From Azospirillum thiophilum (lineage in GTDB: Bacteria > Pseudomonadota > Alphaproteobacteria > Azospirillales > Azospirillaceae): a stretch of 64,000 nucleotides of DNA. Made by a program: the position numbers and the translations under genes. The notes below the pieces were generated by a model. It did not search any database and was not told the origin of the DNA. It was given only the letters and a program-made list of their open reading frames with translations. The DNA is taken from NCBI RefSeq assembly GCF_001305595.1, contig NZ_CP012404.1, positions 558,001-622,000 of the forward strand, in the 5' to 3' direction. The number at the start of each line of letters is the position of its first letter. The stretch's first letter is position 1. Below are positions 25,159 to 33,351 of this stretch, piece after piece.

Positions 25159-26418
25159 ATGCCCCGTCCCGACAGCCTGTCCCTGCGCGAGGCGCGCCGC
25201 GTCGCCATCGCCGCCCAGGGCTTTTCCAACGCCGTCCCCGGCCCGGCCCCCGACAGCGCTTCCGAAACCGCTTCCGAAGGGCTTGCCCAGGTGGAGGCAC
25301 GCCGCGCGCGGCGCCTGATCGGCCGGCTCGGGCTGGTACAGATCGATTCGGTCAATGTGCTGGTCCGCTCGCATTACCTGCCGCTGTTCTCACGGCTCGG
25401 GCCGTACGAGGCGGCGCTGCTCGACCGGCTGGCCTATGGCGGCAAGCGGCGCTCGCTGTTCGAATATTGGGGACACGAGGCCTCGCTGATCCCGGTGGAG
25501 CAGCAACCGCTGTTCCGCTGGCGCATGGCGCGGGCCGAGCGCGGCGAGGGCATCTATGGCGAGTTGGCCCGCTTTTCCGCCGAGCGCCGACCCTACCTCG
25601 ACGCGGTGCTGGCCGAGGTGGCGGCGCGCGGCCCGCTCGGCGCCTCGGAACTCAGCGAGGCCGGGCGCGGGGCCGGCGGCTGGTGGGGCTGGAGCGACGG
25701 CAAGCGGGCGCTTGAGTTCCTGTTCTGGGCCGGCCGCGTCACCACCGCCGGCCGCCGCGGCTTCGAGCGGCTTTATGATGTGCCGGAGCGGGTGCTGCCG
25801 TCCGCCGTGCTCGACATCCCCACGCCGGAGGAGGCCGAGGCCCAGCGGTCCCTGCTGCGGATCGCCGCCCGCGCCCATGGCGTGGCGACCGAACGCGACC
25901 TGCGCGACTACCACCGGCTCGACGTCGCCGACGCCCGCCTGCGCATCGCCGAACTGGTGGAGGCCGGCGAGCTGCTGCCGGTGACGGTGGAGGGGTGGGA
26001 CCGCACCGCCTACGTCACCCCCGACCTGCGCGTGCCGCGCAAGGCCCCGGCCCGCGCCCTGCTGTCGCCCTTCGATTCGCTGATCTGGGAACGGCAGCGG
26101 ACCGAACGCCTGTTCGGCGCCCGCATCCGGCTGGAGATCTACACCCCCGCCCACAAGCGGGAGCATGGCTATTACGTCCTGCCCTTCCTGATGGACGAGC
26201 GCATCGCCGCCCGCGTCGATTTGAAATCCGACCGCAAGGCCGGCATCCTGCTGGTCCAGGCCGCCCACGCCGAATCGCACGCCCGGCCGGATGCCGTCGC
26301 CCAGCCGCTGGCGGTGGAGCTGCGCCGTCTGGCCGTCTGGCTCGGGCTGGAGCGGGTGACGGTGACGGGCGGCGGCGATCTGGCGCCGGCCTTGGCAGGA
26401 AAAATTAGTTATTCTTAA
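25159..26418 (+). CDS. ycaQ: YcaQ/AlkX-type winged-helix DNA glycosylase
   Basis: This protein belongs to the HTH_42 family whose characterised members (YcaQ, AlkZ) excise alkylated bases and unhook interstrand crosslinks. The 419-residue product has the conserved RLGLVQIDSVNVLVRSHYLP block; Q-I-D there matches the catalytic Q-x-D signature of the YcaQ branch. It also has FEYWGHEASLIPVE, the LLSPFDSLIWERQRTERLF stretch and the C-terminal YVLPFLMDERIAARVDLKSDR. The last residues (AGKISYS) are encoded in AT-rich sequence and differ from the GC-rich body, so the original C-terminus seems to have been replaced when an AT-rich island arrived downstream. Confidence 0.88.
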   Translation: MPRPDSLSLREARRVAIAAQGFSNAVPGPAPDSASETASEGLAQVEARRARRLIGRLGLVQIDSVNVLVRSHYLPLFSRLGPYEAALLDRLAYGGKRRSLFEYWGHEASLIPVEQQPLFRWRMARAERGEGIYGELARFSAERRPYLDAVLAEVAARGPLGASELSEAGRGAGGWWGWSDGKRALEFLFWAGRVTTAGRRGFERLYDVPERVLPSAVLDIPTPEEAEAQRSLLRIAARAHGVATERDLRDYHRLDVADARLRIAELVEAGELLPVTVEGWDRTAYVTPDLRVPRKAPARALLSPFDSLIWERQRTERLFGARIRLEIYTPAHKREHGYYVLPFLMDERIAARVDLKSDRKAGILLVQAAHAESHARPDAVAQPLAVELRRLAVWLGLERVTVTGGGDLAPALAGKISYS

Positions 26419-26497
26419 CGTGGATTTCTGTTCATTGATAGATATAGTAAGCTCTTTTTGAATAGACGATGCAGCATTTTGCAAACGAGGATTAATC

Positions 26498-27073
26498 GTG
26501 ATTAACGAATCTTATCCCTGGAAAGAGGGGCTCCTCCGTGACGCCGCTCTTCTTGAACGCTGGGCAACAAAAGATAGAAGGTCATCACAGAGGGGATTTC
26601 TTTTTGAAAAAAAGATATTTATTTCTGCTTACTCTATAAGAAAGTTGTTTGAATCTGGAAAAGTATGCACGGAACTTCATACTAAACTATTGAAATGCAG
26701 AACTTTCAAGGCTTTATGTAGCAATCAATCGAGATGGAATTGTCATAAGATAGAAGAAAATTATGATTTGGAGTCAGAAACAGAAAAATATGTTAGCGCA
26801 AGCTCTATTATCAACCAAATAATTCACAGTTTTTCTTTTGGATTCGAATTAAATGATTTAAATCATATTGAAGGATTTTTTGTTTCTTCTCATCAAGGAA
26901 AGGGGCGATTTCTGTTTTTATTACACATATCTGACTATCTAGACTTCATGAAAGAAGTCGGAAGCGACTATCCTGATTATATTCATGAATATCATAATCC
27001 AGAAGATGGAAACATCTACTCGTTAAGATGTTGCCCAAAACATACAAATCACGATAAATTTATTAAGATATGA
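26498..27073 (+). CDS. AT-rich orphan gene, hypothetical protein
   Basis: The 191-residue product is not recognised. Base composition is far below that of the neighbours (roughly one-third GC by eye) with A/T-ending codons, so it was probably acquired recently from a low-GC donor. The protein is soluble, with no signal peptide, and is rich in Ser, Phe, Lys and Cys; notable segments are FLFEKKIFISAYSIRKLFE near residue 35 and SLRCCPKHTNHDKF near the C-terminus. The ATG-proximal sequence ACGAGGATTAATCGTG offers an AGGA element and the start is GTG. It lies alone between ycaQ and a convergent Lrp gene. Its role is unknown; single-gene cargo is the safest description. Confidence 0.72.
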   Translation: MINESYPWKEGLLRDAALLERWATKDRRSSQRGFLFEKKIFISAYSIRKLFESGKVCTELHTKLLKCRTFKALCSNQSRWNCHKIEENYDLESETEKYVSASSIINQIIHSFSFGFELNDLNHIEGFFVSSHQGKGRFLFLLHISDYLDFMKEVGSDYPDYIHEYHNPEDGNIYSLRCCPKHTNHDKFIKI

Positions 27074-27098
27074 AACTTAGAGTTTTCATTTCTAAACT

Positions 27099-27578
27099 CT
27101 ATTCCAAATGATTGAGCGGCAGCCGGGTCTCGAACTTGACCTCCTTCAGGGTCACGCTGGATTTGACGTGCGACACTGCGGGAATCGAGAAGATGCGTTC
27201 GCTGAGGAAGCGGCCGTAATCCTCGGTGGTCGGCACGACGATGCGCAGCAGGTAATCGGCCTCGCCGGTGACGGCGAAACATTCCAGCACCTCCGGCATG
27301 CCGGCGATGGCGGTCTCGAACTGGTCGACAGCATTCTCCTTGTGACGTTCCAGCGTGACATGGGCGAAGACGCACTCGCCGAGCCCCAGCTTGCGCGGGT
27401 CGAGCTGCACCGTGTAGCGGCGGATGACGCCGATGTCCTCCATCGAGCGCACCCGGCGCCAACAGGGCGAGGCCGACAGGCCGACGGTGTCGCCCAGCTC
27501 CTGCATGGTCAGGCGGGCGTTCTCCTGCAGGGCCGCCAGGATCCCCTTCTCATGCCGGTCGAGCTTGATCGCCGCCAT
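27099..27578 (-). CDS. Lrp/AsnC-family transcriptional regulator
   Basis: The 159-residue protein has the standard two-domain layout: an N-terminal winged helix (LDRHEKGILAALQENARLTM, then LGDTVGLSASPCWRRVRSME) and a C-terminal RAM ligand-binding domain (VFAHVTL, VLECFAVTGEADYLLRIVV). It is closely similar over its whole length to the Lrp protein encoded at 45498-45977, so the two are paralogues. It is divergent from the dedA remnant. Its final residues (LNHLE) fall in AT-rich DNA at the edge of the foreign island and may not be ancestral. The ligand and targets cannot be deduced. Confidence 0.9.
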   Translation of the reverse strand: MAAIKLDRHEKGILAALQENARLTMQELGDTVGLSASPCWRRVRSMEDIGVIRRYTVQLDPRKLGLGECVFAHVTLERHKENAVDQFETAIAGMPEVLECFAVTGEADYLLRIVVPTTEDYGRFLSERIFSIPAVSHVKSSVTLKEVKFETRLPLNHLE

Positions 27579-27735
27579 TCCGCCGTCCTCTTCTCCGCCG
27601 ACCCGATGGTTTCCGCTCCAAACATAAGCCGGGCTTGCGGCCGGTTCGAGCCCTCCCGTGCAACCATTCCGCCCGGCCGGCGTTGCTTGCCCCAGGACCG
27701 GACGGCAACGGGCGGCAAAGGCGGGGGACGAGGGC

Positions 27736-27974
27736 TTGTTCGACTGGATCGTGAGGATGGTGGAGCAGACCGGCTATGCCGGGGTGGCGCTGTTGATGTT
27801 CGCGGAAAACCTGTTCCCGCCGGTCCCCTCGGAGCTGATCCTGCCGCTGGCCGGCTTCACCGCGGCACGCGGGGATCTGCAATTCGTCCCGGTGGTGATC
27901 GCCGGCACGGCCGGCGCTGTGGCGGGTGGACTGTTCTGGTACCTGATCGGCCGCTGGATCGGCTGCGACCGGCT
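27736..27974 (+). pseudogene. DedA-family membrane protein gene, truncated by a Tn3-type element
   Basis: The frame encodes the N-terminal 80 or so residues of a DedA/SNARE-associated family protein, a membrane protein family involved in lipid (undecaprenyl phosphate) handling. Recognisable segments are GYAGVALLMFAENLFPPVPSE and PLAGFTAARGDL, followed by a membrane helix ending FWYLIGRWIG. Family proteins are about 200 residues, so more than half is missing. The frame breaks exactly at GGGGTC (27975), the outer end of the transposon, and continues into transposon sequence for about 30 residues without meaning. The rest of dedA is not found on the far side in this window. The start (TTG 27736 or later) is uncertain. 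Confidence 0.8.
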
Positions 27975-28030
27975 GGGGTCACTACACGAAAGTGATCAGA
28001 TTGTCCGGGATCTGAGAACAGAAATGGAAC

Positions 28031-31003
28031 TCATGCTGCAAGGAGCGACTGCATCCTTCGCAATGGCCTGAGACCGGATTCCGGCAGGGGATCGACTCCC
28101 CAGACATAATCGCCGGTGAGACCGACGTGCTCCCATCCCAGAGGTGCGACATGCCGCATCAATTCCGGAGTGACAGCATGCCCTTGGCTTGCCAGCTCGA
28201 CGAAGGCAGCTTCGAGATAGCGTGTGTTCCACAGGATGATCGCCGACACCAGCAGGTTCAGCCCCGATGCGCGGAAGACCTGGTTCTCGAAACTGCGATC
28301 GCGCATTTCACCCAGACGATTGAAGAAGATCGCTCTGGCCAGGGCGTTTCGGGCCTCCCCCTTGTTGAGACCGGCGTTGGCGCGTCTCCGAAGTCCGGGA
28401 TCACGCAGCCATTGCAAGGTGAACGCTGTCCGTTCGATACGGCCCAGCTCTCGCAGGGCCAAAGCCAAGCCATTTTGCCGTGGGTAAGCCGAGAGTCGCC
28501 GCAGCATGGCCGAGGCCGTCGTGGTTCCTGAATGGATTGAGGTTGCCAGTCGCAGCAGCTCCGCCCAGTTGGCGGTGAGATGGTCGATGTCGATGGTTCC
28601 GCCGACCAAAGGCTGCAGAATGGCCGGGGCCTCTCGGCCGGGCAGCAGGTAGAGCCGCCGGTCCTTCAAATCACGAATGCGTGGGGCAAAACGGAAACCG
28701 AGCAAGGCACACAACCCAAACACATGGTCGCTCGCGCCGCCGGTATCCGTGTAGTGCTCCTCGATGGCAAGGCCACTCTGGTGATGAAGAAGGCCATCGA
28801 TGACGTGGGGCGCCTCGCTGGCGGTCGCGGCGATCACCTTGGTGTGGTAAGGGCCGTACTGGTCGGAGACATGGGTGTAGAAGGCGATGCCCGGCTCGTT
28901 GCCGTGATGGGCGTTCACATCGCCGATGGCTTCGCCGCGGCCGCCGGCGCGGTAGAACTGCCCGTCGGAGGATGATGTACGACCATCGCCCCAGACGGCG
29001 GCCAGGGGCAAGGCCCGATGCGTGTCGATGATGCGGGCGAGCGCCGCCATGTAGGTGTCGTCGCGGACGTGCCAGTCGTGCATCCAGGCCAGTTGCCGCA
29101 TGGATGATCCCCGGCAGGCTTCCGACATCCGTGACAGGCCGAGGTTGATGCCGTCAGCCAGGACAGCGGTCAACGCCGCCGCCCGGTCGTCGGCGGGACG
29201 GCCGCTGCGCTGGTGCGTGAAGCAACCGGAGAAGTCGGTCCAGCCGTCCACCTCCAGCAGAAGGTCGGTGACCTTGATCCGGGGCATGAGATCGTAGGCG
29301 CGGCGGCCGAGTTCCTCGGCCTCTGGTGGGGTCGTGTCCCGGATCGGCGTTACGCGGAGTTCACCGTCGGACAGATCGACGTCCTCCAGCAACCCCTTCC
29401 CAGCAAGGCCCGCCACTTCGGCGGCGATGCGGTCCAGTTCGGCGCCCCTTTCGGCAAGATGCCCCTCGGCGTTGCGTGGAACGGCCACGGGCAGCGCCCC
29501 CTCTTCCCGAAGAATGTCGAAGGTCGGACGCGGCATGAGGCAGCTTTCGAAATCCCGGTATTGGCGGCTCCCCTCGACCCAGACGTCGCCCGCCCGCAAC
29601 CGGTCGCGCAGTTCGGACAGCGCGCAGATTTCATAAGCTTTCCGGTCGATGCCCTCCTTCTTGATGACGAAGGGGCGCCAGGACCGGCGGATGAAGCCGG
29701 TCGGCGGCTTATCGGGCAGGGTGGGGCGCCCGGCGGCGTGCATGACCCGAATGACGTCGAGCGCCCGCAGCAACGGCGTCACCGAGGAACTGCCGAGAAA
29801 GGTGAAGCGGTTGAGCAGCGTGGGGGCGAAGGCCCGGACGGTGGCGTAGCGGCCAAGCATCTCGGTGCGTGGATCGGCGGCCTCCGGCTTTGCCAAGGCT
29901 TCGCTGTCGGTGTCGCATTTCATGAAGCGGAACCAACCGACACCTTGGTCGACGGCTTCGAAGGGATCGGTTCCGGCCTCCCGCGCACCAATCACCGCCT
30001 TGCACGCGGTCAGCAGCACCCGCAGTTGGGTCTGGGTGTCGCGGACGGAGCGCAGGGTGTTTTCCGCCGTCCGGCGCTCGGCCTTCCGCGCCAGACTGCC
30101 GATCAGCTTGTCGAACATCGACAGGGTGACGTCGGTCAGATCCATCTCCAAACGGATCGCGGTGGCAGTGAGAACGGCCCGTCGGCGCGAGGTTGCCAGA
30201 TCCTGAAGGTGTTGCGGCGTCATCCGCAGGCCTTCGGCGGCGAGGCGCTCGAACGCGACCTCCGGCACACGGGCGCGCAACGCCCGGTCGATGCTGAGAC
30301 CCTTCAAGGCGGTGAGGCGCTCGATGACCGCCAGCATGTTGCGGGCAGTGGGGCCCGCCGGCACACGGCGCAGCCAGGCGAGCATCGTCGTTTCGGTGTC
30401 GGCCCAGGGGGTCAGCAATCGGTCCAGTGCGTCGGTCGACCGCTGATCGATTCCCTCGACGAGCGCGCGGTGCAGAATTCGTTCGGCCCGGCCGCGGGCT
30501 TGGTGGAGCATCAGCTCCAGGATCGCGGCCGAAGGGATCAGGATGCGGCGGCGGCGGAACTCATCGATGAGGGTCGTCGCCAGAATGATTGGGTCTCGCG
30601 CTATCTGTGCCTTGGAGGTCAGCCAAGCGGCGAGATCACGGAAAAGCGTGCGGTCGAAGGCGCGATGCCCGGTTCGTGCCATGATCGCGGCGACCTGCTC
30701 GCGCCGGTTCTGGTCGCGTCGGCTGTAGGCGATGAAGTCGTCCGGTTCGGCGGCCACCTGCCGGGCCACGAACTCCAGCAGCGCGGTGGGTGGGCGCTCT
30801 TCCGGTCCGGGAATCCGCCCCGGATGATGGAGATAGCAGAGCAGAACCGCGCAGCCCAGGCGGGTGTGCGGCGTCCGCCGGAGGGCAATGATATCGAGGT
30901 CGTCCCGGCCGAGGGTGTAGTGGCGCACCATGGCGCGCTCATCGTCCGGGACCGCCAGAAAGCTCGCCCATTGCTCCTCGGTCAGCAGCCGCCGACGCGC
31001 CAT
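28031..31003 (-). CDS. tnpA: Tn3-family transposase TnpA
   Basis: The product is about 990 residues, the normal size for Tn3-type DDE transposases. It begins with the DUF4158-type N-terminal domain (RRRLLTEEQWASFLAVPDDE) and ends with the catalytic Tn3 domain, which includes VWGDGRTSSSDGQFY, IAFYTHVSDQYGPYHTKVI and IEEHYTDTGGASDHVFGLC, carrying the catalytic aspartates and glutamate region. ATG 31003 has GGAGG at good spacing; a second ATG lies at 31009. No stop or frameshift is visible, so the transposase may be functional, although the element has apparently lost one end. Confidence 0.95.
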   Translation of the reverse strand: MARRRLLTEEQWASFLAVPDDERAMVRHYTLGRDDLDIIALRRTPHTRLGCAVLLCYLHHPGRIPGPEERPPTALLEFVARQVAAEPDDFIAYSRRDQNRREQVAAIMARTGHRAFDRTLFRDLAAWLTSKAQIARDPIILATTLIDEFRRRRILIPSAAILELMLHQARGRAERILHRALVEGIDQRSTDALDRLLTPWADTETTMLAWLRRVPAGPTARNMLAVIERLTALKGLSIDRALRARVPEVAFERLAAEGLRMTPQHLQDLATSRRRAVLTATAIRLEMDLTDVTLSMFDKLIGSLARKAERRTAENTLRSVRDTQTQLRVLLTACKAVIGAREAGTDPFEAVDQGVGWFRFMKCDTDSEALAKPEAADPRTEMLGRYATVRAFAPTLLNRFTFLGSSSVTPLLRALDVIRVMHAAGRPTLPDKPPTGFIRRSWRPFVIKKEGIDRKAYEICALSELRDRLRAGDVWVEGSRQYRDFESCLMPRPTFDILREEGALPVAVPRNAEGHLAERGAELDRIAAEVAGLAGKGLLEDVDLSDGELRVTPIRDTTPPEAEELGRRAYDLMPRIKVTDLLLEVDGWTDFSGCFTHQRSGRPADDRAAALTAVLADGINLGLSRMSEACRGSSMRQLAWMHDWHVRDDTYMAALARIIDTHRALPLAAVWGDGRTSSSDGQFYRAGGRGEAIGDVNAHHGNEPGIAFYTHVSDQYGPYHTKVIAATASEAPHVIDGLLHHQSGLAIEEHYTDTGGASDHVFGLCALLGFRFAPRIRDLKDRRLYLLPGREAPAILQPLVGGTIDIDHLTANWAELLRLATSIHSGTTTASAMLRRLSAYPRQNGLALALRELGRIERTAFTLQWLRDPGLRRRANAGLNKGEARNALARAIFFNRLGEMRDRSFENQVFRASGLNLLVSAIILWNTRYLEAAFVELASQGHAVTPELMRHVAPLGWEHVGLTGDYVWGVDPLPESGLRPLRRMQSLLAA

Positions 31004-31137
31004 ACTCATCCCCTCCGTTCGTGTCGGCGGGACCATAGTGAAACCGAGGCTGCGCTGTCACGGTACACCCGAAAGGAATGAGGAAGCCTGAAAGTCGCGC
31101 CAGCCCCTTTCTGCGACATCGGCCGGACACCCAGACA

Positions 31138-31153
31138 GCTCCTTTTCGCGACA
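31138..31153. repeat. 16-bp direct repeat, left copy (GCTCCTTTTCGCGACA)
   Basis: An identical 16-base sequence occurs at 31847-31862. The two copies bracket the toxin-antitoxin pair exactly. A degenerate third version (CCCCTTTCTGCGACA) lies at about 31105-31117. On the reverse strand they read TGTCGCGAAAAGGAGC, which resembles resolvase-type half-sites; that reading is inference. Confidence 0.8.
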
Positions 31154-31158
31154 GCCGT

Positions 31159-31539
31159 TCAGTGGCGTACCAGCAGGTCCAGCGGCACCTGGAGCGCGCC
31201 GGCGATGCGGGCCATCGCGTCGAAGCTGCCAGGCTTTTTCCCGTTCTCAATCTCGGACAGGTAGGACGGAGCCACGCCGGCGGCTTCCGCCAGTCCGCGG
31301 GCCGTGAAGCCGCGATGCTCGCGGAGCACCGTGACCGGGTGCTCTCCATCAAGGATGCGCTCCGCGACCTCGAAGGGAAACGCCTCCGTCTCCCCCGCAG
31401 CGAGCCGTGCCTTTACGGCTTCGGCGTCGGCCAAGTCCTGGGCATCCGTCACCAGATCGGCCAGGGCCTCGAAGTCGGCCCGGCTGAGGGTGACGCTGTC
31501 CGCCGTCTCGGCGATCGGCGTGATGGGCAGAGCGTTCAT
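31159..31539 (-). CDS. XRE-type antitoxin of a transposon-borne toxin-antitoxin pair
   Basis: The 126-residue protein has an N-terminal region of about 60 residues typical of antitoxin dimerisation segments and a C-terminal helix-turn-helix (GFTARGLAEAAGVAPSYLSE, then IENGKKPGSFDAMARIAGAL). Its start overlaps the end of the toxin gene by four bases, so the order is toxin first, antitoxin second, as in HigBA-like systems. It would neutralise the toxin and repress the shared promoter upstream of the toxin. Tn3-family transposons are known to carry such pairs as cargo. Confidence 0.85.
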   Translation of the reverse strand: MNALPITPIAETADSVTLSRADFEALADLVTDAQDLADAEAVKARLAAGETEAFPFEVAERILDGEHPVTVLREHRGFTARGLAEAAGVAPSYLSEIENGKKPGSFDAMARIAGALQVPLDLLVRH

Positions 31540-31787
31540 CGATAGACCTCCTTGCGGTTCCCGACCTTCAGCACCGTGACCAACAGCGCATCGCCGTCGA
31601 TCTGGTAGACGGCCCGCCAGTCGCCGTGGCGGATGCGGCCTTGCCCGCCGCCGAAAGCCTTCGCCCAGGGATGCGGGTCATAAGGAGCGGCGGCGAAGGT
31701 CTTCAACTTATCCCGCAGCCCGGCCGCATCGCCCTTTGGCATGCGGAGCAGAACCTTCAGCGCAGTGGCTTCGATCACGAGCTTCAT
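31536..31787 (-). CDS. RelE/ParE-superfamily toxin
   Basis: The 83-residue product is a compact RelE-fold toxin: the start MKLVIEATALKVLLRMPKG, then the segment GGGQGRIRHGDWRAVYQID, and the C-terminal VLKVGNRKEVYR with the basic residues and terminal tyrosine-arginine typical of the RelE branch. Most characterised relatives cleave mRNA on the ribosome. It is the first gene of the pair, overlapping the antitoxin by four bases. An inverted repeat lies in the leader immediately upstream. Confidence 0.85.
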   Translation of the reverse strand: MKLVIEATALKVLLRMPKGDAAGLRDKLKTFAAAPYDPHPWAKAFGGGQGRIRHGDWRAVYQIDGDALLVTVLKVGNRKEVYR

Positions 31788-31804
31788 GCAGCTATGATCG
31801 CTGA

Positions 31805-31836
31805 TAGCGAATTACCCGTCAAGCTGCTATTCGCTA
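31805..31836. promoter_or_regulatory. Inverted repeat upstream of the toxin-antitoxin operon, candidate operator
   Basis: TAGCGAAT (31805-31812) and ATTCGCTA (31829-31836) form a perfect 8-base inverted repeat 18-50 bases before the toxin start. The placement fits an autoregulatory site for the XRE antitoxin. No binding data are implied. Confidence 0.55.
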
Positions 31837-31846
31837 ACGGCGAACC

Positions 31847-31862
31847 GCTCCTTTTCGCGACA
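31847..31862. repeat. 16-bp direct repeat, right copy (GCTCCTTTTCGCGACA)
   Basis: This copy is identical to 31138-31153 and in the same orientation. It marks the outer limit of the toxin-antitoxin cassette, just before the IS5-type remnant. Confidence 0.8.
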
Positions 31863-31879
31863 CCGTTTCTGACATCGAA

Positions 31880-32281
31880 TCTACGCCGCGCATCACCGCG
31901 GCCACCGGTCTGGCTGAGCGCGAAGCGGCGGTTTCCATGGTCGAGGCCATCCCCGGCCGCCACTGCATCACGGTGGGTGCCGACAAGGCTTACGACACCA
32001 AGGATTTCGTGGCGAACATGCGCAGCCTGGGCGCCGCTGCGCATGTCGCGCAGAACACGAGCAACCGCCGCTCGGCGATCGACGGCCGGACCACCCGTCA
32101 CCCCGGCTACGCCGTCAGCCTGAGAATCCGCAAACGGATCGAGGAGGTGTTCGGCTGGATCAAGGGAGCCGGCTTGCGCAAAACGCGTCATCGCGGAACG
32201 GCCCGCGTCGGTTGGATGTTCACCCTGACCGCCACCGCCTACAACCTGATCCGCCTGCCCAAGCTGCTGGCGGCGGCATAA
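31880..32281 (+). pseudogene. IS5-type DDE transposase, C-terminal remnant
   Basis: The frame encodes about 133 residues of the C-terminal catalytic region of an IS5-superfamily DDE transposase: RITAATGLAEREAAVSMVE, GADKAYDTKDFVANMR, TSNRRSAIDGRTTRHPGY and IRKRIEEVFGWIKGAGLRKT, which contains the catalytic glutamate. The N-terminal two-thirds and a start codon are missing; the fragment abuts the right edge of the Tn3-type element. It is therefore a dead remnant, probably cut when the Tn3 element or its cassette arrived. An internal ATG at 31937 would give a 114-residue product that is unlikely to function. Confidence 0.85.
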
Positions 32282-32820
32282 TCACGCCCGAAGTCCGCCT
32301 CAACGGCGGCTACGGGCGTCTCGGAGCGCGAAAAGGCACTCCATTCCGACAAAAACGGGCGTCGGAAACCCCATTTCCAAGCCTCAGCCGAGGAAAAAAG
32401 CCGGAATATGTTCGTTTTTCCGTGTCCTGCTAAGAAGGCACTTCACCCTTGCAGTCTCCTCCTGCCCTGCTCGCTGGCCTACCACCGACGCAAAGGCCTC
32501 GTCGAGCTAGCGGAAGCCGGTATGGCGGCGACCATTGGGCATGGTCATGGCGCCGTTTTGCTGATCTGCATTTCCACGGTGAGGCCTGAACGTGATGGCG
32601 CCGCTGACACCGCCACGGATGTTCCGAGGTGCCCAGCTATATTTTTAAATTGTATTGCTTATTTATTTTTCATCAAAAAAGTTGATACAACATGATCATT
32701 GCTATTACTAGATGTAACAACCTATGTTCTTGTCGTGATGGGTCGGTCGATCCATCAAGTTAACGACACCATCATTGGCTTTCGCGCATGACACGCCAAG
32801 ATGCCGATCTGGAGAATGAA
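32282..32820. other. 539-bp intergenic region with AT-rich segment
   Basis: No convincing gene is seen. The first half is probably the decayed end of the IS5-type element. From about 32636 to 32730 the sequence is strongly AT-rich; TTGATA at 32682-32687 with TATTAC at 32703-32708 is a weak promoter candidate (15-base spacing) for the two genes downstream. A short forward frame (32408-32695) has no recognisable content. Confidence 0.5.
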
Positions 32821-33159
32821 ATGTCGATCGATATCCAATTGAACGCGGTGTTCAAGGTCGGTAATGCGATCTACAACGCCAGCATGAGCGTTCCGGCCGC
32901 GACACCGACCAAGGACAGTCCCTTCATCTTCGATGTCACCAGCAAGCCGGCGACCGACGGCGATGACAAGGAGGCGAGCGTCCTGACGGTTGCCATCGGC
33001 GGTTCCGGTTTCGTCTATGTCGCGGTGGCGCCGCCGCAGGATCTGATCACCGCCGCTGCCGGCGACATCGTCCAGTCCCTGAACGTGGTGGTGGCGGAAG
33101 GCGAATACGACAAGGTCAAGAAGACCTTCAAGGCGGCGGCAGCCATCGAGGGCAATTGA
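32821..33159 (+). CDS. Hypothetical protein, 112 residues, paired with the giant downstream gene
   Basis: I do not recognise the family. The protein is predicted to be beta-rich in its first 75 residues (DIQLNAVFKVGNAIYNASM, then VLTVAIGGSGFVYVAVAP) with a helical C-terminus. It has no signal peptide. ATG 32821 is preferred over ATG 32788 because GGAGA sits five bases before it. The opening strand resembles the first strand of the large protein encoded 192 bases downstream (IGISATFQFFKVF), which suggests a shared fold or a structural partnership. Composition is less GC-biased than the core genes. Gene order suggests co-transcription with the large gene. Confidence 0.72.
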   Translation: MSIDIQLNAVFKVGNAIYNASMSVPAATPTKDSPFIFDVTSKPATDGDDKEASVLTVAIGGSGFVYVAVAPPQDLITAAAGDIVQSLNVVVAEGEYDKVKKTFKAAAAIEGN

Positions 33160-33351
33160 GAACCGTAAAGCCATAGCGTCCTGCATGGCGGTCGGAGTCA
33201 CGCCCGGGAGCGGTTCCGGTTCTTCACGATCCGATCCCGATGTGGCGTTTCTCTGCGGCGTTCCTGTGCGGCGTATCGATCCCGCGATCCGGCCGGGTCG
33301 CTTGCCGCACACCCGCCTCCTCGTTTGAAAATTTGCGGAAAGAGCCCGTCC

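Larger units (their letters stand above)
27975..31868. mobile_element. Tn3-family transposon, incomplete (tnpA plus toxin-antitoxin cargo)
   Basis: The left terminus begins GGGGTC, the usual outer end of Tn3-family inverted repeats, 56 bases beyond the tnpA stop codon. Inside are tnpA and a toxin-antitoxin pair, all on the reverse strand. No resolvase gene and no matching right inverted repeat (which should end GACCCC) were found before the IS5-type remnant that starts near 31870, so the right end is lost or replaced and the end coordinate is approximate. The element cuts dedA. Confidence 0.8.

Noticed and set aside
31937..32281. Intact small transposase gene starting at the internal ATG
   Set aside because: The conserved IS5-type sequence continues in frame upstream of this ATG, so it is a truncated fragment, not a complete gene.
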